NCBI GenBank assembly: GCA_902516425.1
Contig: CABXYE010000003.1
Span: 52,208-116,207, forward strand
Source: an uncultured Pelagibacteraceae bacterium
GTDB lineage: Bacteria > Pseudomonadota > Alphaproteobacteria > Pelagibacterales > Pelagibacteraceae
Length of the DNA: 64,000 nt
Reading direction: 5' to 3'
A program made the translations under genes and the position numbers. The stretch's first letter is position 1; each line of letters starts with the position of its first letter. The notes under the pieces are model-generated. The model ran no database searches. It worked only from the letters and a program-made list of their open reading frames with translations, and was not told where the DNA came from. This document shows positions 20,927 to 33,295 of the stretch, one piece after another.

Positions 20927-21891
20927 TGGGTAATTTTGAATTAAATAATTTAGAATTTAAACACAGTATCTTATTTGCTGTATTAGTTATTATTTTACTT
21001 GGTCTTTTTGTTTTTGATTATCAAGGACCCGAAATGGCATCTAAAATAATTAAGAATAATCCTATAATTAGTAATAACACAACAAATATAATATGTTTTT
21101 TTTTAATTGCGACAATTGGTGTTTCACACGGATCTTTAGATAATTATAAAGGTAAAAAACTTTTAAAATTTTACTCTTTGAAAAATACAATTATTTTTTA
21201 CTTAAGTTATATATTGATTGCTCTTTTTATAATACTTTTATGGAAAGTTTTGCCAGCAGCAACTTTACTTATTTTTTTGATTATCGCGGCTTACCATTTT
21301 GGTAAAGAAGATAGTCTTGAGAAAACCAAAAAATCAAATTTTTACTTGCTTTATTACTTTTCCAGAGGTTCAATTATTATTTTGGCACCTTTGGCGTTCC
21401 ATGCTAATGAAACGATTGAAATCTTTAGAGTAATTTCTAGTGCTGCTTTTACAGATAACCTTTTTTACTTAGAAAAATTTTATCTTTTCAAATTAATGCT
21501 TAGTTTCTTTATTTTATCATCTTATTTTATTTCTGGAAAAGAATCTGCCGCTTTTTACTTTGAAGTTCCATCGATATTGGCAATAAATTATTTTTTCACA
21601 CCATTTTTTGCTTTTACAGTTTATTTTTGTTTTTTACATTCTGTAAGACACATTATTTCTCTTAGTTCAGAGCTCGATAAAGAAAATATTAAAAAAGGTT
21701 TAAATATATTTTTAAATAAAGCTTTACCACTCTCTCTAGTTACAGCTATTCTTTTCATTATAGCTCTATATTTCTTGCTTAATATGAATCAATTAAATGA
21801 GGCTATATATAAAGTCATATTTATAGGTTTGGCGTCTTTGACCTTTCCACATATATTGCTTGAGTACCTGATTGAGAAAAATGAAAAATAA
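20926..21891 (+). CDS. blh: Brp/Blh-family beta-carotene 15,15'-dioxygenase (retinal-forming)
   Basis: Polytopic; IGVSHGSLDNYKG, AAYHFGKED, FCFLHSVRHI, TFPHILLEYL conserved His motifs; TGATG overlap with crtY. Confidence 0.92.
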   Translation: MGNFELNNLEFKHSILFAVLVIILLGLFVFDYQGPEMASKIIKNNPIISNNTTNIICFFLIATIGVSHGSLDNYKGKKLLKFYSLKNTIIFYLSYILIALFIILLWKVLPAATLLIFLIIAAYHFGKEDSLEKTKKSNFYLLYYFSRGSIIILAPLAFHANETIEIFRVISSAAFTDNLFYLEKFYLFKLMLSFFILSSYFISGKESAAFYFEVPSILAINYFFTPFFAFTVYFCFLHSVRHIISLSSELDKENIKKGLNIFLNKALPLSLVTAILFIIALYFLLNMNQLNEAIYKVIFIGLASLTFPHILLEYLIEKNEK

Positions 21892-22825
21892 ACAATTGAA
21901 AATATTACTTTCTGCGCCGAGGGGCTTTTGTGCGGGTGTTGAAAGAGCTATAGAAATTGTAGAAAAATCAATTAAAAAATATGGTGCTCCAGTTTATGTT
22001 CGTCACGAAATTGTACATAACAAATATGTGGTTGATGATTTAAAAAATAAGGGTGCAATCTTTATTGAGGAGCTTGAGGAAATAGAAGATAGAACGAGAC
22101 CAGTTATTTTTTCAGCACATGGTGTTCCAAAAAAAATACCAGAGGATGCTAAAAATTATAATATGACTTACGTAGATGCTACATGTCCATTGGTATCTAA
22201 AGTGCACAGGGAGGCTGAAAATTTACATAAAGCTGGGTATCATTTAATTTTGATAGGACATCAAAATCACCCCGAGGTTATTGGCACTATGGGTCAACTA
22301 CCTAAAGGATCAATTGATCTCGTTCAAAATGAGGACGAGGCCAAAAAATACAAACCTCAAAACAATAAAAAAATTTCATATGTAACTCAAACAACGTTAT
22401 CGGTAGATGATACTAAAGAAATAATTCAGATCTTAAAAGATAGATTTCCTAATATAAAAGAACCAATGAAAGAAGATATTTGTTACGCCACAACAAATAG
22501 ACAAATGGCTGTCAAAAATATTGCAAAAAAATGCGATTTATTTTTTGTAATTGGAAGTAGAAATTCGTCTAATTCAGTCAGATTAGTTGAAGTTGCAAAA
22601 AAATCTGGTTGTTCTAATTCACTATTGATTCATTCGCAAAGTAAAATACCGTTCGATTTAATTCAAAACTCAAATATAATCGGTATTTCCTCTGGAGCTT
22701 CTGCGCCTGAAATTTTGGTTGATAATTTTATTAGTCAGTTGAAAAAGAAATTTATGGTTAGTATAGATGAAGTGGAAATAATTAAGGAAAACGTTGTTTT
22801 TAAAGCTCCAAAAAAACTAAATTAA
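21881..22825 (+). CDS. ispH: 4-hydroxy-3-methylbut-2-enyl diphosphate reductase
   Basis: LLSAPRGFCAGVERAIEIVE, YVRHEIVHNKYVV, DATCPLVSKVHREA, ICYATTNRQ, SGASAPE. Confidence 0.97.
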   Translation: MKNKQLKILLSAPRGFCAGVERAIEIVEKSIKKYGAPVYVRHEIVHNKYVVDDLKNKGAIFIEELEEIEDRTRPVIFSAHGVPKKIPEDAKNYNMTYVDATCPLVSKVHREAENLHKAGYHLILIGHQNHPEVIGTMGQLPKGSIDLVQNEDEAKKYKPQNNKKISYVTQTTLSVDDTKEIIQILKDRFPNIKEPMKEDICYATTNRQMAVKNIAKKCDLFFVIGSRNSSNSVRLVEVAKKSGCSNSLLIHSQSKIPFDLIQNSNIIGISSGASAPEILVDNFISQLKKKFMVSIDEVEIIKENVVFKAPKKLN

Positions 22826-22826
22826 A

Positions 22827-23792
22827 ATGGCAGTTTATACAAAGATAAGTAATAAAGATATTTCTTATATTAATAGAAAATTCAATATAGAAAAAATTTT
22901 AAAATTTGAGGGTATAAAACAAGGAATTGAAAACACTAACTATTTACTTAGATCGAAAAATAAAAAATTTATACTGACACTTTTTGAAAAAAGAGTTTCT
23001 AAAAAAGAAATTCCATTTTTTATAAAGCTAATGGATGAATTAAATAATTCAAAGATAAATTGTCCAAGACCACAAAGAAAAAAAGATGGAGGCTATTTAA
23101 TAAAAATAAAGGAGAAAACAGCATGTATTGTTTCTTTTCTCACAGGAAAAGATAAAAAGTCACTTAATTTACAAAATTGCTATGATGTGGGCTTAATGAT
23201 TGCTAGGATTCATTCATCTACAAAAAGAAGCAGCCTCTCTAGAAAAAACTCAATGGGTATCAAATTTCTAAACCCATTACTAAATAGTATTAAATTTAAA
23301 TCAAAAAAATTTACTAATTTAGAGAAATTCTTAAAAATGAATTTTAGAGATATAAAAATGAAATGGCCAAAAAATTTACCTAATGGTGTAATTCATGGAG
23401 ATTTATTTATAGATAATATCTTTTTCAAAAATAATAAATTATCAGGAGTAATTGACTTTTATTTTGCAGCAAATGACTACTTTGCTTATGAAATCGCGAT
23501 TTGTATAAATGCTCTTTGCTTTGATAAAAAAAAATCAAAGTTCTTAATAAATAAAAAGAAGATTAAAAATTTAATCAAAGGTTATGAAAAAATTAGAAAA
23601 ATTTCAATTAAAGAAAAAAAATCATTGAATATTTTATGTCGTGGTGCTGCAATAAGATATTTTTTAACTAGACTCTACGATTATACAAATACACCTAAAA
23701 CAGCATTAATAAAGATTAAAGATCCTAGAGAATATTATCAAAAATTAGTGATACACAATAACTTAAAAACTTATAAAGATTATTTGGATTAA
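22827..23792 (+). CDS. thrB: homoserine kinase (APH/type II)
   Basis: GIENTNYLLRS, NLPNGVIHGDLFIDNIFFKNNKLSGVIDFYFA. Confidence 0.9.
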   Translation: MAVYTKISNKDISYINRKFNIEKILKFEGIKQGIENTNYLLRSKNKKFILTLFEKRVSKKEIPFFIKLMDELNNSKINCPRPQRKKDGGYLIKIKEKTACIVSFLTGKDKKSLNLQNCYDVGLMIARIHSSTKRSSLSRKNSMGIKFLNPLLNSIKFKSKKFTNLEKFLKMNFRDIKMKWPKNLPNGVIHGDLFIDNIFFKNNKLSGVIDFYFAANDYFAYEIAICINALCFDKKKSKFLINKKKIKNLIKGYEKIRKISIKEKKSLNILCRGAAIRYFLTRLYDYTNTPKTALIKIKDPREYYQKLVIHNNLKTYKDYLD

Positions 23793-24214
23793 TGATTAAA
23801 ATATATACTGACGGTTCATGTATTGGAAATCCAGGTAAAGGTGGTTGGGCAGCAATAATATTAGATGATAAAAAAAAAACTGAAATAAAAGGATGTAAAA
23901 AGGATACTACAAATAATCAGATGGAGTTATTAGCACCTATAAAAGCCCTTAAAAAAATTCCTAAAGGGAGCAAGGTTCAAATTTTTACAGACTCTAAATA
24001 CGTAAAGTCTGGAATAACTGAATGGATACATAAATGGAAAAAAAATGGATGGAAAACTGCAAACAAAAAAGAGGTCAGCAATAAAGAACTTTGGACAGAA
24101 CTAGATCTGCTGAATAATGAATTTGAAATAAGTTGGAATTGGGTTAAAGCGCACTCCACAAATGAATTAAATAATGAAGTCGATTTACTTGCTCGATATG
24201 CTGCTAATTTATAA
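23792..24214 (+). CDS. rnhA: ribonuclease HI
   Basis: IYTDGSCIGNPGKGGWAAII, TTNNQMELLAPIKAL, DSKYVKSGITEWI. Confidence 0.97.
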   Translation: MIKIYTDGSCIGNPGKGGWAAIILDDKKKTEIKGCKKDTTNNQMELLAPIKALKKIPKGSKVQIFTDSKYVKSGITEWIHKWKKNGWKTANKKEVSNKELWTELDLLNNEFEISWNWVKAHSTNELNNEVDLLARYAANL

Positions 24215-24697
24215 TAGATTATTTAATAAATTTTCTGCTGATGTTAAACCACATTCTTTAGTTTCTTTTTCAACATGGATATTAATAACTGTGAAATTTT
24301 CGATAACCATCAAATAACGATTTGATCTAATTCCCATTCCTTTTGCATTTCGATCAACTTCTGCCCCAATTGCCTTTGTAAATAACAAATATGGATCTGA
24401 TAACATTTTTATGTTATTTCCAATGTTATTAATCTCTCCCCAGCCATTCATTACATAAGGATCATTTACTGATAAACAAAAAATTTTTTCTATTCCTTTA
24501 GCTTTGATTTTATCAGCATTTGCTACAAAACCTGGTAAATGAAGTTTTGAACAAGTTGATGTGAATGCTCCTGGTAAACCAAACAAAATAATTTTTCCAT
24601 TTCCTGTGATTTCTCTTAAGTTACTTTTTTGAGGCTCTCCATCAACGAGTTGAAAAATCTCTGTGTCCGGTATTTGATCTTTTATTTTTAGTTTCAT
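24209..24697 (-). CDS. peroxiredoxin (Prx5/AhpE-type)
   Basis: KIILFGLPGAFTSTCSKLHLPGF, SVNDPYVMNGW. Confidence 0.95.
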   Translation of the reverse strand: MKLKIKDQIPDTEIFQLVDGEPQKSNLREITGNGKIILFGLPGAFTSTCSKLHLPGFVANADKIKAKGIEKIFCLSVNDPYVMNGWGEINNIGNNIKMLSDPYLLFTKAIGAEVDRNAKGMGIRSNRYLMVIENFTVINIHVEKETKECGLTSAENLLNNLL

Positions 24698-26067
24698 ATT
24701 GAATTCATTACGTATTTTTTAACTTTTTCAATATCGTTTGAAATAAGCTCGTATCTTTCTTTTCCATCTTTAATATAATTAAGGCTATCTGGTAAATTTT
24801 CAGTTTTTGAGATTGCATCTTTTATTGCTTTTGGGAATTTACACGGGTGTGCAGTTGCTAATACAACACAATTTTTTTCCAATCTTAATTTTCTCACAGC
24901 TCCAATGCCTACTGCGGTATGTGGATCAACTACCATCTGATATTCATCATTAATTGATTTTATCATTTCAACAGTTTCTTTTTCATCAAGTGTCTCAGAT
25001 ATAAAATTTATTTTTATTTTATCTAGGTCAACTTTATCAATCTTATAACTATTATTTTTTATTTCAGTCATTATATTTTTTACATCTTCAGAATTACTGT
25101 CTTTAATATCATATAAAAGCCTCTCAAAATTACTTGCTATTTGTATATCCATGCTCGGAGTATTTGTTTCCTCAACTTTCTTTTGACTATAGTCACCACC
25201 TGATATGGCTCTATGAAGTATGTCATTTTTATTTGTAGCTACAATTAGCTTATCAATTGGGAGACCTAATTTTTTTGCTAAATAACCTGCGTAAATATCA
25301 CCAAAGTTCCCTGTTGGAACAGAAAAAGATAAAGGCTTATCATTTGCAACTTTAAAAAAAGCGTAAAAATAATACACAGATTGAGCAATAATTCTTGCCC
25401 AATTAATTGAATTTACACCTGACATGTTAATTTCTTTTGAAAATTTTTCATCATTGAACATTGTTTTTACTAAATTTTGACAATCATCAAAGTTACCATC
25501 TACTGCAATATTAAATACGTTACTCTCTTCATGTATAGTCATTAACCTTCTTTGTACTGGTGAAATTTTATTATTTGGGTGCAATACAAAAACATTTAAA
25601 TTACTTTTTCCTTTTAAAGCATCTATCGCAGCTGCGCCAGTATCACCAGAAGTTGCCACTATTATGTTAATTTTTTTCTGATCACGACCTAAATGATATT
25701 GATAAAGATTACCTATTAATTGCATTGCAATATCTTTAAAAGCAAGTGTAGGGCCATGAAATAGTTCTAAAACTTTTAGATTTCCTAGATTGGAGATTTT
25801 AACAACATCATTAGATCTAAAATTAGAGTACGATTTTGAAATTAAAGAGATTAGATCATCTTTAGACATAAAATCTCCTATAAATGGATGAATTATTTCA
25901 GCAGCTAAATCATTGTAACTAAGATTTTTAAAATTATCTAATTCTTCTTTTTGAAATTGTTTAATTGATTTAGGAAGAAAAAGTCCGCCATCATCTGCTA
26001 AACCTTTTAGGAAAACATCTTTAAAAGTAAAGTTTTTCTGATTGTTTCTTGTGCTAACGTAATTCAT
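24694..26067 (-). CDS. thrC: threonine synthase
   Basis: HGPTLAFKDIAMQLIGNL, IIVATSGDTGAAAIDAL, VPTGNFGDIYAGYLAKKLGLP, DPHTAVGI. Confidence 0.97.
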   Translation of the reverse strand: MNYVSTRNNQKNFTFKDVFLKGLADDGGLFLPKSIKQFQKEELDNFKNLSYNDLAAEIIHPFIGDFMSKDDLISLISKSYSNFRSNDVVKISNLGNLKVLELFHGPTLAFKDIAMQLIGNLYQYHLGRDQKKINIIVATSGDTGAAAIDALKGKSNLNVFVLHPNNKISPVQRRLMTIHEESNVFNIAVDGNFDDCQNLVKTMFNDEKFSKEINMSGVNSINWARIIAQSVYYFYAFFKVANDKPLSFSVPTGNFGDIYAGYLAKKLGLPIDKLIVATNKNDILHRAISGGDYSQKKVEETNTPSMDIQIASNFERLLYDIKDSNSEDVKNIMTEIKNNSYKIDKVDLDKIKINFISETLDEKETVEMIKSINDEYQMVVDPHTAVGIGAVRKLRLEKNCVVLATAHPCKFPKAIKDAISKTENLPDSLNYIKDGKERYELISNDIEKVKKYVMNSI

Positions 26068-26772
26068 TTAATAATTTTTTTTTCTAAAATATAAATATAG
26101 CAAAAGAATTGAAAGCGCTAATGAAAACCAAGTAATAGCATATTTTTGATGATTATTAGAAATATTTGCAGTAATTTTTTTTGGTCTAGGAAACTGATAA
26201 TTTCCGTCTAAATAAATAATATATTTCGAAAAATTTTTACCTGTAAATTTTAAGATATCTTCTCTATTTAAACTAAACCAATAATTTTCATTTAAATCAT
26301 TAGACGGCTTAAAAATATTTTTTCTTCCCTGCAATTTCAATGTTCCAATAATATTTTTTTGATTGATTATGTCTATTTCTTGAGTACCTTTCTTTTCGAA
26401 TGGTATCCAACCTCTATTTATTAAATAATTTTCACCTTCAATAATAATTGGACTTATTACCTCAAATCCTGGCGTCCCTGACTCGTTCAAATTATATAAA
26501 TAAATTTGTTTATCAAAATCTATAGATCCAGAAGTTTTAATTTTAAGAAAATTTTCTTTGTTTGATTGAGCTAATTCTACTGGAGGATTCTTTAATGAAT
26601 TTTCAATCTCTAAAATTAAATTATTTTTCCAATTTAGACGAATAATTTGCCATGTACCAAGTCCAATAAAAATAAAAATAAAGAAAATTATAAAAACAGA
26701 AAATAAAAACTTATTTTTCAAAAAACAAATTAACTTCCCCAAATATATATTGCAGCGAACAAAAATAGCCAT
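26068..26772 (-). CDS. SURF1 family cytochrome oxidase assembly protein
   Basis: GLGTWQIIRLNWKNNLI, LINRGWIPFEKKG, YAITWFSLALSILLLY; a TTG at 26721 just after the coxC stop is a plausible alternative start. Confidence 0.85.
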   Translation of the reverse strand: MAIFVRCNIYLGKLICFLKNKFLFSVFIIFFIFIFIGLGTWQIIRLNWKNNLILEIENSLKNPPVELAQSNKENFLKIKTSGSIDFDKQIYLYNLNESGTPGFEVISPIIIEGENYLINRGWIPFEKKGTQEIDIINQKNIIGTLKLQGRKNIFKPSNDLNENYWFSLNREDILKFTGKNFSKYIIYLDGNYQFPRPKKITANISNNHQKYAITWFSLALSILLLYLYFRKKNY

Positions 26773-27518
26773 ACTACATCAACAAAATGCCAATACCATG
26801 CTGCTGCCTCAAAACCAAAATGATGGTCTTTAGTAAAATGACCTAGTCTTCCTCTCCACAAACATACTGCTAAAAAAATTGTTCCAACAATTACGTGAAA
26901 ACCATGAAAACCAGTTGCCATATAAAAGACAGAACCGTAAATGTGATCTGAAAAAGCAAATGTCGCATGGTGGTATTCATATGCTTGAAGTGCTGTAAAA
27001 AATGCTCCAAGAATTACTGTTAGCACCAATCCTTGTATAAAACCTTTCCTATCTCCTTCTAACAATGAATGGTGAGACCAAGTAACTGTTGTGCCTGATA
27101 ACAGTAAAACTAATGTGTTTATTAGAGGTATATCCCAAGGATCAAAAGTCACAATATCGTTAGGTGGCCATACGTTTCCTACAAAATCATTTGGGAAAAG
27201 ACTAACGTCAAAGTAAGCCCAAAACCAAGCAACAAAAAACATTACCTCAGATGCGATAAATAAAGTCATTCCATAACGGTGATGAATTTGTACTACAGGG
27301 GTATGGTGACCTTGATGTTCCGCTTCTATAACGACGTCCCTGAACCACATATATGCACCGTAAATTAGAAGAGCTAATCCAAGATACATTCCCCATGAAA
27401 CATCTGAATGCATATAATACACAGCACCTATGGCTAAAACTAAACAAGAAAAAGATACATAAATAGGCCAAGGACTTGGGTCTACTAAATGGTAATCATG
27501 TTTTTTTTCAGCTGACAT
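26730..27518 (-). CDS. ctaE: cytochrome c oxidase subunit III
   Basis: HHRYGMTLFIASEVMFFVAWFWAYFD, GFHGFHVIVGTIFL, AAWYWHFVDVVWLFLF. Confidence 0.97.
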   Translation of the reverse strand: MSAEKKHDYHLVDPSPWPIYVSFSCLVLAIGAVYYMHSDVSWGMYLGLALLIYGAYMWFRDVVIEAEHQGHHTPVVQIHHRYGMTLFIASEVMFFVAWFWAYFDVSLFPNDFVGNVWPPNDIVTFDPWDIPLINTLVLLLSGTTVTWSHHSLLEGDRKGFIQGLVLTVILGAFFTALQAYEYHHATFAFSDHIYGSVFYMATGFHGFHVIVGTIFLAVCLWRGRLGHFTKDHHFGFEAAAWYWHFVDVVWLFLFAAIYIWGS

Positions 27519-27525
27519 AATTTAA

Positions 27526-28059
27526 TTATGATTGTTTATAATAATCTGTCGAGAAAAAAGTATACGACATAGTTACATCCTCCAAGTTTTTTACACTTGG
27601 GTCATTGACCATTTCAGGATCCAAATAAAAAGTCATTACATAAGTCGCTTTCTCCCCTGCTTTCAATTCTTGTTTTTCAAAACAAAAACAACCTAATTTA
27701 CTATAATATTTTCCAAAACTAGCAGGTGAAACGTTGAAGCTTGCTACACCAGCTGTAGGTTCACTACCATAATTTTCTACTTCAAATTCTATTTTATTTA
27801 CCTGCCCAACTTTTACATCAATTACATTTGATTTAGCCTTAAAATCCCAAGTTAAGTTGTTCACATTAGTATCGAATCTTACACTAACTACTTTATTCAA
27901 AACTAATTTTGGTGCACTATTTGAAATTTGGGTTGTCCCACCGAAACCAGTTACTCTACAAAATAAATCGTATAACGGAACAGCAGCGTAAGATAAGCCA
28001 AGCATAAATACAAATATACCTATTAGAATAATGGGGGTTAATTTCTTTTTTTGTATCAT
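27526..28059 (-). CDS. ctaG: cytochrome c oxidase assembly protein CtaG/Cox11
   Basis: YAAVPLYDLFCRVTGFGGTTQ, NCFCFE-like YSKLGCFCFEKQELKAGEK, MPVTFYLDPE-like MTFYLDPEM. Confidence 0.95.
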   Translation of the reverse strand: MIQKKKLTPIILIGIFVFMLGLSYAAVPLYDLFCRVTGFGGTTQISNSAPKLVLNKVVSVRFDTNVNNLTWDFKAKSNVIDVKVGQVNKIEFEVENYGSEPTAGVASFNVSPASFGKYYSKLGCFCFEKQELKAGEKATYVMTFYLDPEMVNDPSVKNLEDVTMSYTFFSTDYYKQS

Positions 28060-28181
28060 ATTGTTCTGTCAAACACCCCGGTATTATATAAAGTAAATAA
28101 AAATAAAAATATCATAAAAGCTATGATTGCTAGTGCGGTAATAACATTTTTTTTCTTTGTTTTTTTATCAGGAATTATCAT
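28056..28181 (-). CDS. CoxF-like small single-TM protein between ctaB and ctaG (41 aa, below ORF-track cutoff)
   Basis: Reverse-strand ORF MIIPDKKTKKKNVITALAIIAFMIFLFLFTLYNTGVFDRTI*; ATGA overlap with the ctaB stop (28178-28181) and with the ctaG start (28056-28059); basic N-terminus plus one TM. Confidence 0.78.
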   Translation of the reverse strand: MIIPDKKTKKKNVITALAIIAFMIFLFLFTLYNTGVFDRTI

Positions 28182-29089
28182 ATTATCTTATCTATCAAAA
28201 AAAGTACAAAAATCAAAAACAAATACAAAATTGAGAAACTAAATATAGATCTCGCTTTTTTAGAATTAAACTTATTCTTTTTATAATTGAATAACTCATA
28301 ACATAAAAAATTATAATAAATGGTTAAAAATAATGACGGAATTAAAAAAGTTAATCCTACGAAATTTATCAAATATGGAAATATGATAACAGGAAACATT
28401 AATAGAGAATAAACAAATATATTTATTTTGGTGCTTTCAATTCCATTTGTTAAAGGGAGCATTGGTATATTTGCTTTCTTGTAATCTTCTGATTTGTATA
28501 AGCTTAAAGCCCAAAAATGAGATGGAGTCCAAAAAAATATTATCAGAAAAAAAGATAATGGCTCAAGAGATAATGAGCCTGTTGCGATAGTCCACCCGAT
28601 CACTGGAGGAAATGCTCCAGCTGCCCCACCAATTACAATATTTTGTGGAGTTCGTCTCTTTAACCAAATTGTATAAACTAGTACATAAAACAAAATTGTT
28701 AAGAGCAGTATTGCTGCAGAAATTCTATTAGTAAAATAATCTAGAGCTATTACTGAAATAATTGAAAGAGTAATTCCAAATATCAAAGCCTGATTTCTAT
28801 TAATTTTACCAGAGGGTATTGGTCTTAGACATGTTCTGGACATTAATGCATCAAGATCAGACTCATACCACATATTCAAAGCACCAGCCGCGCCAGCACC
28901 TAATGAAACTAGCAAAATCCCAATGATTGCTTCTTTAGTAGAAACAAGATTTGGAGCGGTTAACAAACCAACTGCACAGGTAAAGATTACTAAAGACATC
29001 ACTCTTGGTTTCATAAGTTTAAATAATTCAGAAAAATTAAATAAATCTTCTTGTGATAAACTTCTTTTCTTTAGCCTTATATTATCCAT
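28178..29089 (-). CDS. ctaB: protoheme IX farnesyltransferase
   Basis: LMKPRVMSLVIFTCAVGLL, NMWYESDLDALMSRTCLRPIPSGKI, GGAAGAFPPVIGW. Confidence 0.96.
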   Translation of the reverse strand: MDNIRLKKRSLSQEDLFNFSELFKLMKPRVMSLVIFTCAVGLLTAPNLVSTKEAIIGILLVSLGAGAAGALNMWYESDLDALMSRTCLRPIPSGKINRNQALIFGITLSIISVIALDYFTNRISAAILLLTILFYVLVYTIWLKRRTPQNIVIGGAAGAFPPVIGWTIATGSLSLEPLSFFLIIFFWTPSHFWALSLYKSEDYKKANIPMLPLTNGIESTKINIFVYSLLMFPVIIFPYLINFVGLTFLIPSLFLTIYYNFLCYELFNYKKNKFNSKKARSIFSFSILYLFLIFVLFLIDKII

Positions 29090-29110
29090 CAGTTTTTCTT
29101 TATATTATTC

Positions 29111-31557
<2,447 letters not shown>

Positions 31558-31617
31558 TATATCTAGCTATATAAAGCTCTTTTATGAAAATTACACTTTA
31601 GTTTTCGCGACAATTTA

Positions 31618-32319
31618 TCAATTAATCACATAATTTATGATCGAAATTGCCGATATGACAGCTGTTTCTGACCTTAAAATATTTTCACTAATTTTCATCG
31701 ATTGAACTCCTTTGAAAGAAAGAATTTTTTGTCTTTCGACCTCTGAAAAGTCACCTTCTGGACCTATAATTATACAAACAGGCTTATTGGTAAATTTTGA
31801 TTTATCAACTTTTTTATTATCCGAGTTTAAATCTGTAAAGATTAAATCGATTGAATTTTTTTTCAAAAAATTATCTAAGTTTTGAATAGGCTCAATGAAA
31901 GGTATGTTGATACGATCTGACTGTTCACTTGCCTCTATAACTATTTTGCTTAAACGTTCTTCGTTAACTTTTCTAACAATTGTTCTATCAAAAATAATTG
32001 GTAAAAATTTTGTAATTCCTAATTCTGTTGCTTTTTGTATCATAAAGTTTTGATAATTCGATTTAATTGGAGAGAATGCTAACCATATTTCTTTAGTATT
32101 TTTTTTTTGTCTAATTTTTTCTATGGTTTCAAATTTAACAATACTTTTAGATACTCCCAAAATTTTTGCTTCCCACTCTCCTTCTTTATTAAATAAGGAG
32201 AAAACCTCACTTTCTTTAACTCTCATCACTTTAGTAAGATAATATGATTGAGACTTATCTAATTTACCAGTCATGTTAGCAGATAGTGTGCTTGAAAAAA
32301 ATAATCTAATATTACTCAT
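31618..32319 (-). CDS. rsmE: 16S rRNA (uracil(1498)-N(3))-methyltransferase
   Basis: MIQKATELGITKFLPI, SEQSDRINIPFIEP, IIGPEGDFSEVERQ, LRSETAVISAIS. Confidence 0.95.
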   Translation of the reverse strand: MSNIRLFFSSTLSANMTGKLDKSQSYYLTKVMRVKESEVFSLFNKEGEWEAKILGVSKSIVKFETIEKIRQKKNTKEIWLAFSPIKSNYQNFMIQKATELGITKFLPIIFDRTIVRKVNEERLSKIVIEASEQSDRINIPFIEPIQNLDNFLKKNSIDLIFTDLNSDNKKVDKSKFTNKPVCIIIGPEGDFSEVERQKILSFKGVQSMKISENILRSETAVISAISIINYVIN

Positions 32320-32336
32320 ATATGTTAAGTTAAATT

Positions 32337-33026
32337 ATGAAAAATATTAAAGCAATAATTTTTGACGCTTATGGCACATTGTTTAATGTAAATTCCGCTG
32401 CTGAAAAATGTAAAGATAAAATTGGAGATAAGTGGGAAGGTTTTGCAAACTTTTGGAGAACGACTCAACTAGAATACACATGGCTAAGAAGTTTGATGAA
32501 GAGACATAAGGATTTTTGGCAAATTACAGAGGATAGTTTAGATAAATCTATGAAAGCTTTTGATATAGACTCTTCAATGAAAAATGAGTTACTCAATTTG
32601 TATAAAGTTCTTTCACCTTTTGAAGAAGTATATGAAACTCTTAATATATTAAAGAGGAAAAATTTTAAATTAGCGATACTTTCAAATGGAACTCCTTCTC
32701 TATTAGATGATTTGGTTAAAAGTAATAAATTAGATAATTTATTTGATGATTTATTTTCTATTGAAGAAGTAGGAATTTATAAACCAGACGCAAAAGTGTA
32801 TGATCTTCCAATTAAAAAATATAAAATTAAAAAAAATGAAGTTATTTTTTTAAGTGCAAATACATGGGATGTTTCTGGTGGAGGAAATTATGGTTATCAA
32901 TCTATTTGGGTGAACCGAAATAATAACATTTTTGACAATCTTGATTATAAACCTGATAATCAAATAAAAAATTTGAGAGAACTTATCGATTTAATTAATA
33001 TTAAAAAAACTGGAGAACATGAATAA
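32337..33026 (+). CDS. haloacid dehalogenase type II
   Basis: AIIFDAYGTLFNVNSAAEKC, LAILSNGTPSLLDDLV, YKPDAKVYDLPIKKY, FLSANTWDVSGGGNYG. Confidence 0.93.
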   Translation: MKNIKAIIFDAYGTLFNVNSAAEKCKDKIGDKWEGFANFWRTTQLEYTWLRSLMKRHKDFWQITEDSLDKSMKAFDIDSSMKNELLNLYKVLSPFEEVYETLNILKRKNFKLAILSNGTPSLLDDLVKSNKLDNLFDDLFSIEEVGIYKPDAKVYDLPIKKYKIKKNEVIFLSANTWDVSGGGNYGYQSIWVNRNNNIFDNLDYKPDNQIKNLRELIDLINIKKTGEHE

Positions 33027-33258
33027 AGGGGAAAGAGCGGGAGAAGGTGCATTGGCAATAAACGTTGAGCAGGGAAAAACTTATTATTGGTGTAGTTGTG
33101 GTAAAAGTTCCAAGCAGCCGTTTTGTGATGGTTCACATAAAGGAACGGAGTTTAAACCTTTAATTTATCGGGCTAAATTGACTAAAAGAATGTTTTTTTG
33201 TGCATGCAAACAAACAAATGATCAGCCTTTATGTGACGGTTCACATAACAAAAAGTAA
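33019..33258 (+). CDS. dual CDGSH iron-sulfur domain protein
   Basis: CSCGKSSKQPFCDGSH and CACKQTNDQPLCDGSH. Confidence 0.93.
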   Translation: MNKGERAGEGALAINVEQGKTYYWCSCGKSSKQPFCDGSHKGTEFKPLIYRAKLTKRMFFCACKQTNDQPLCDGSHNKK

Positions 33259-33295
33259 CATTGCAAATCAGAATATAACAACTATTTTAATTTTT

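Noticed and set aside
28051-28242. 63-aa plus-strand ORF between ctaG and ctaB
   Set aside because: Antisense to the oxidase operon and overlapping both flanking genes; the minus-strand 41-aa ORF with ATGA overlaps on both sides explains this gap better.
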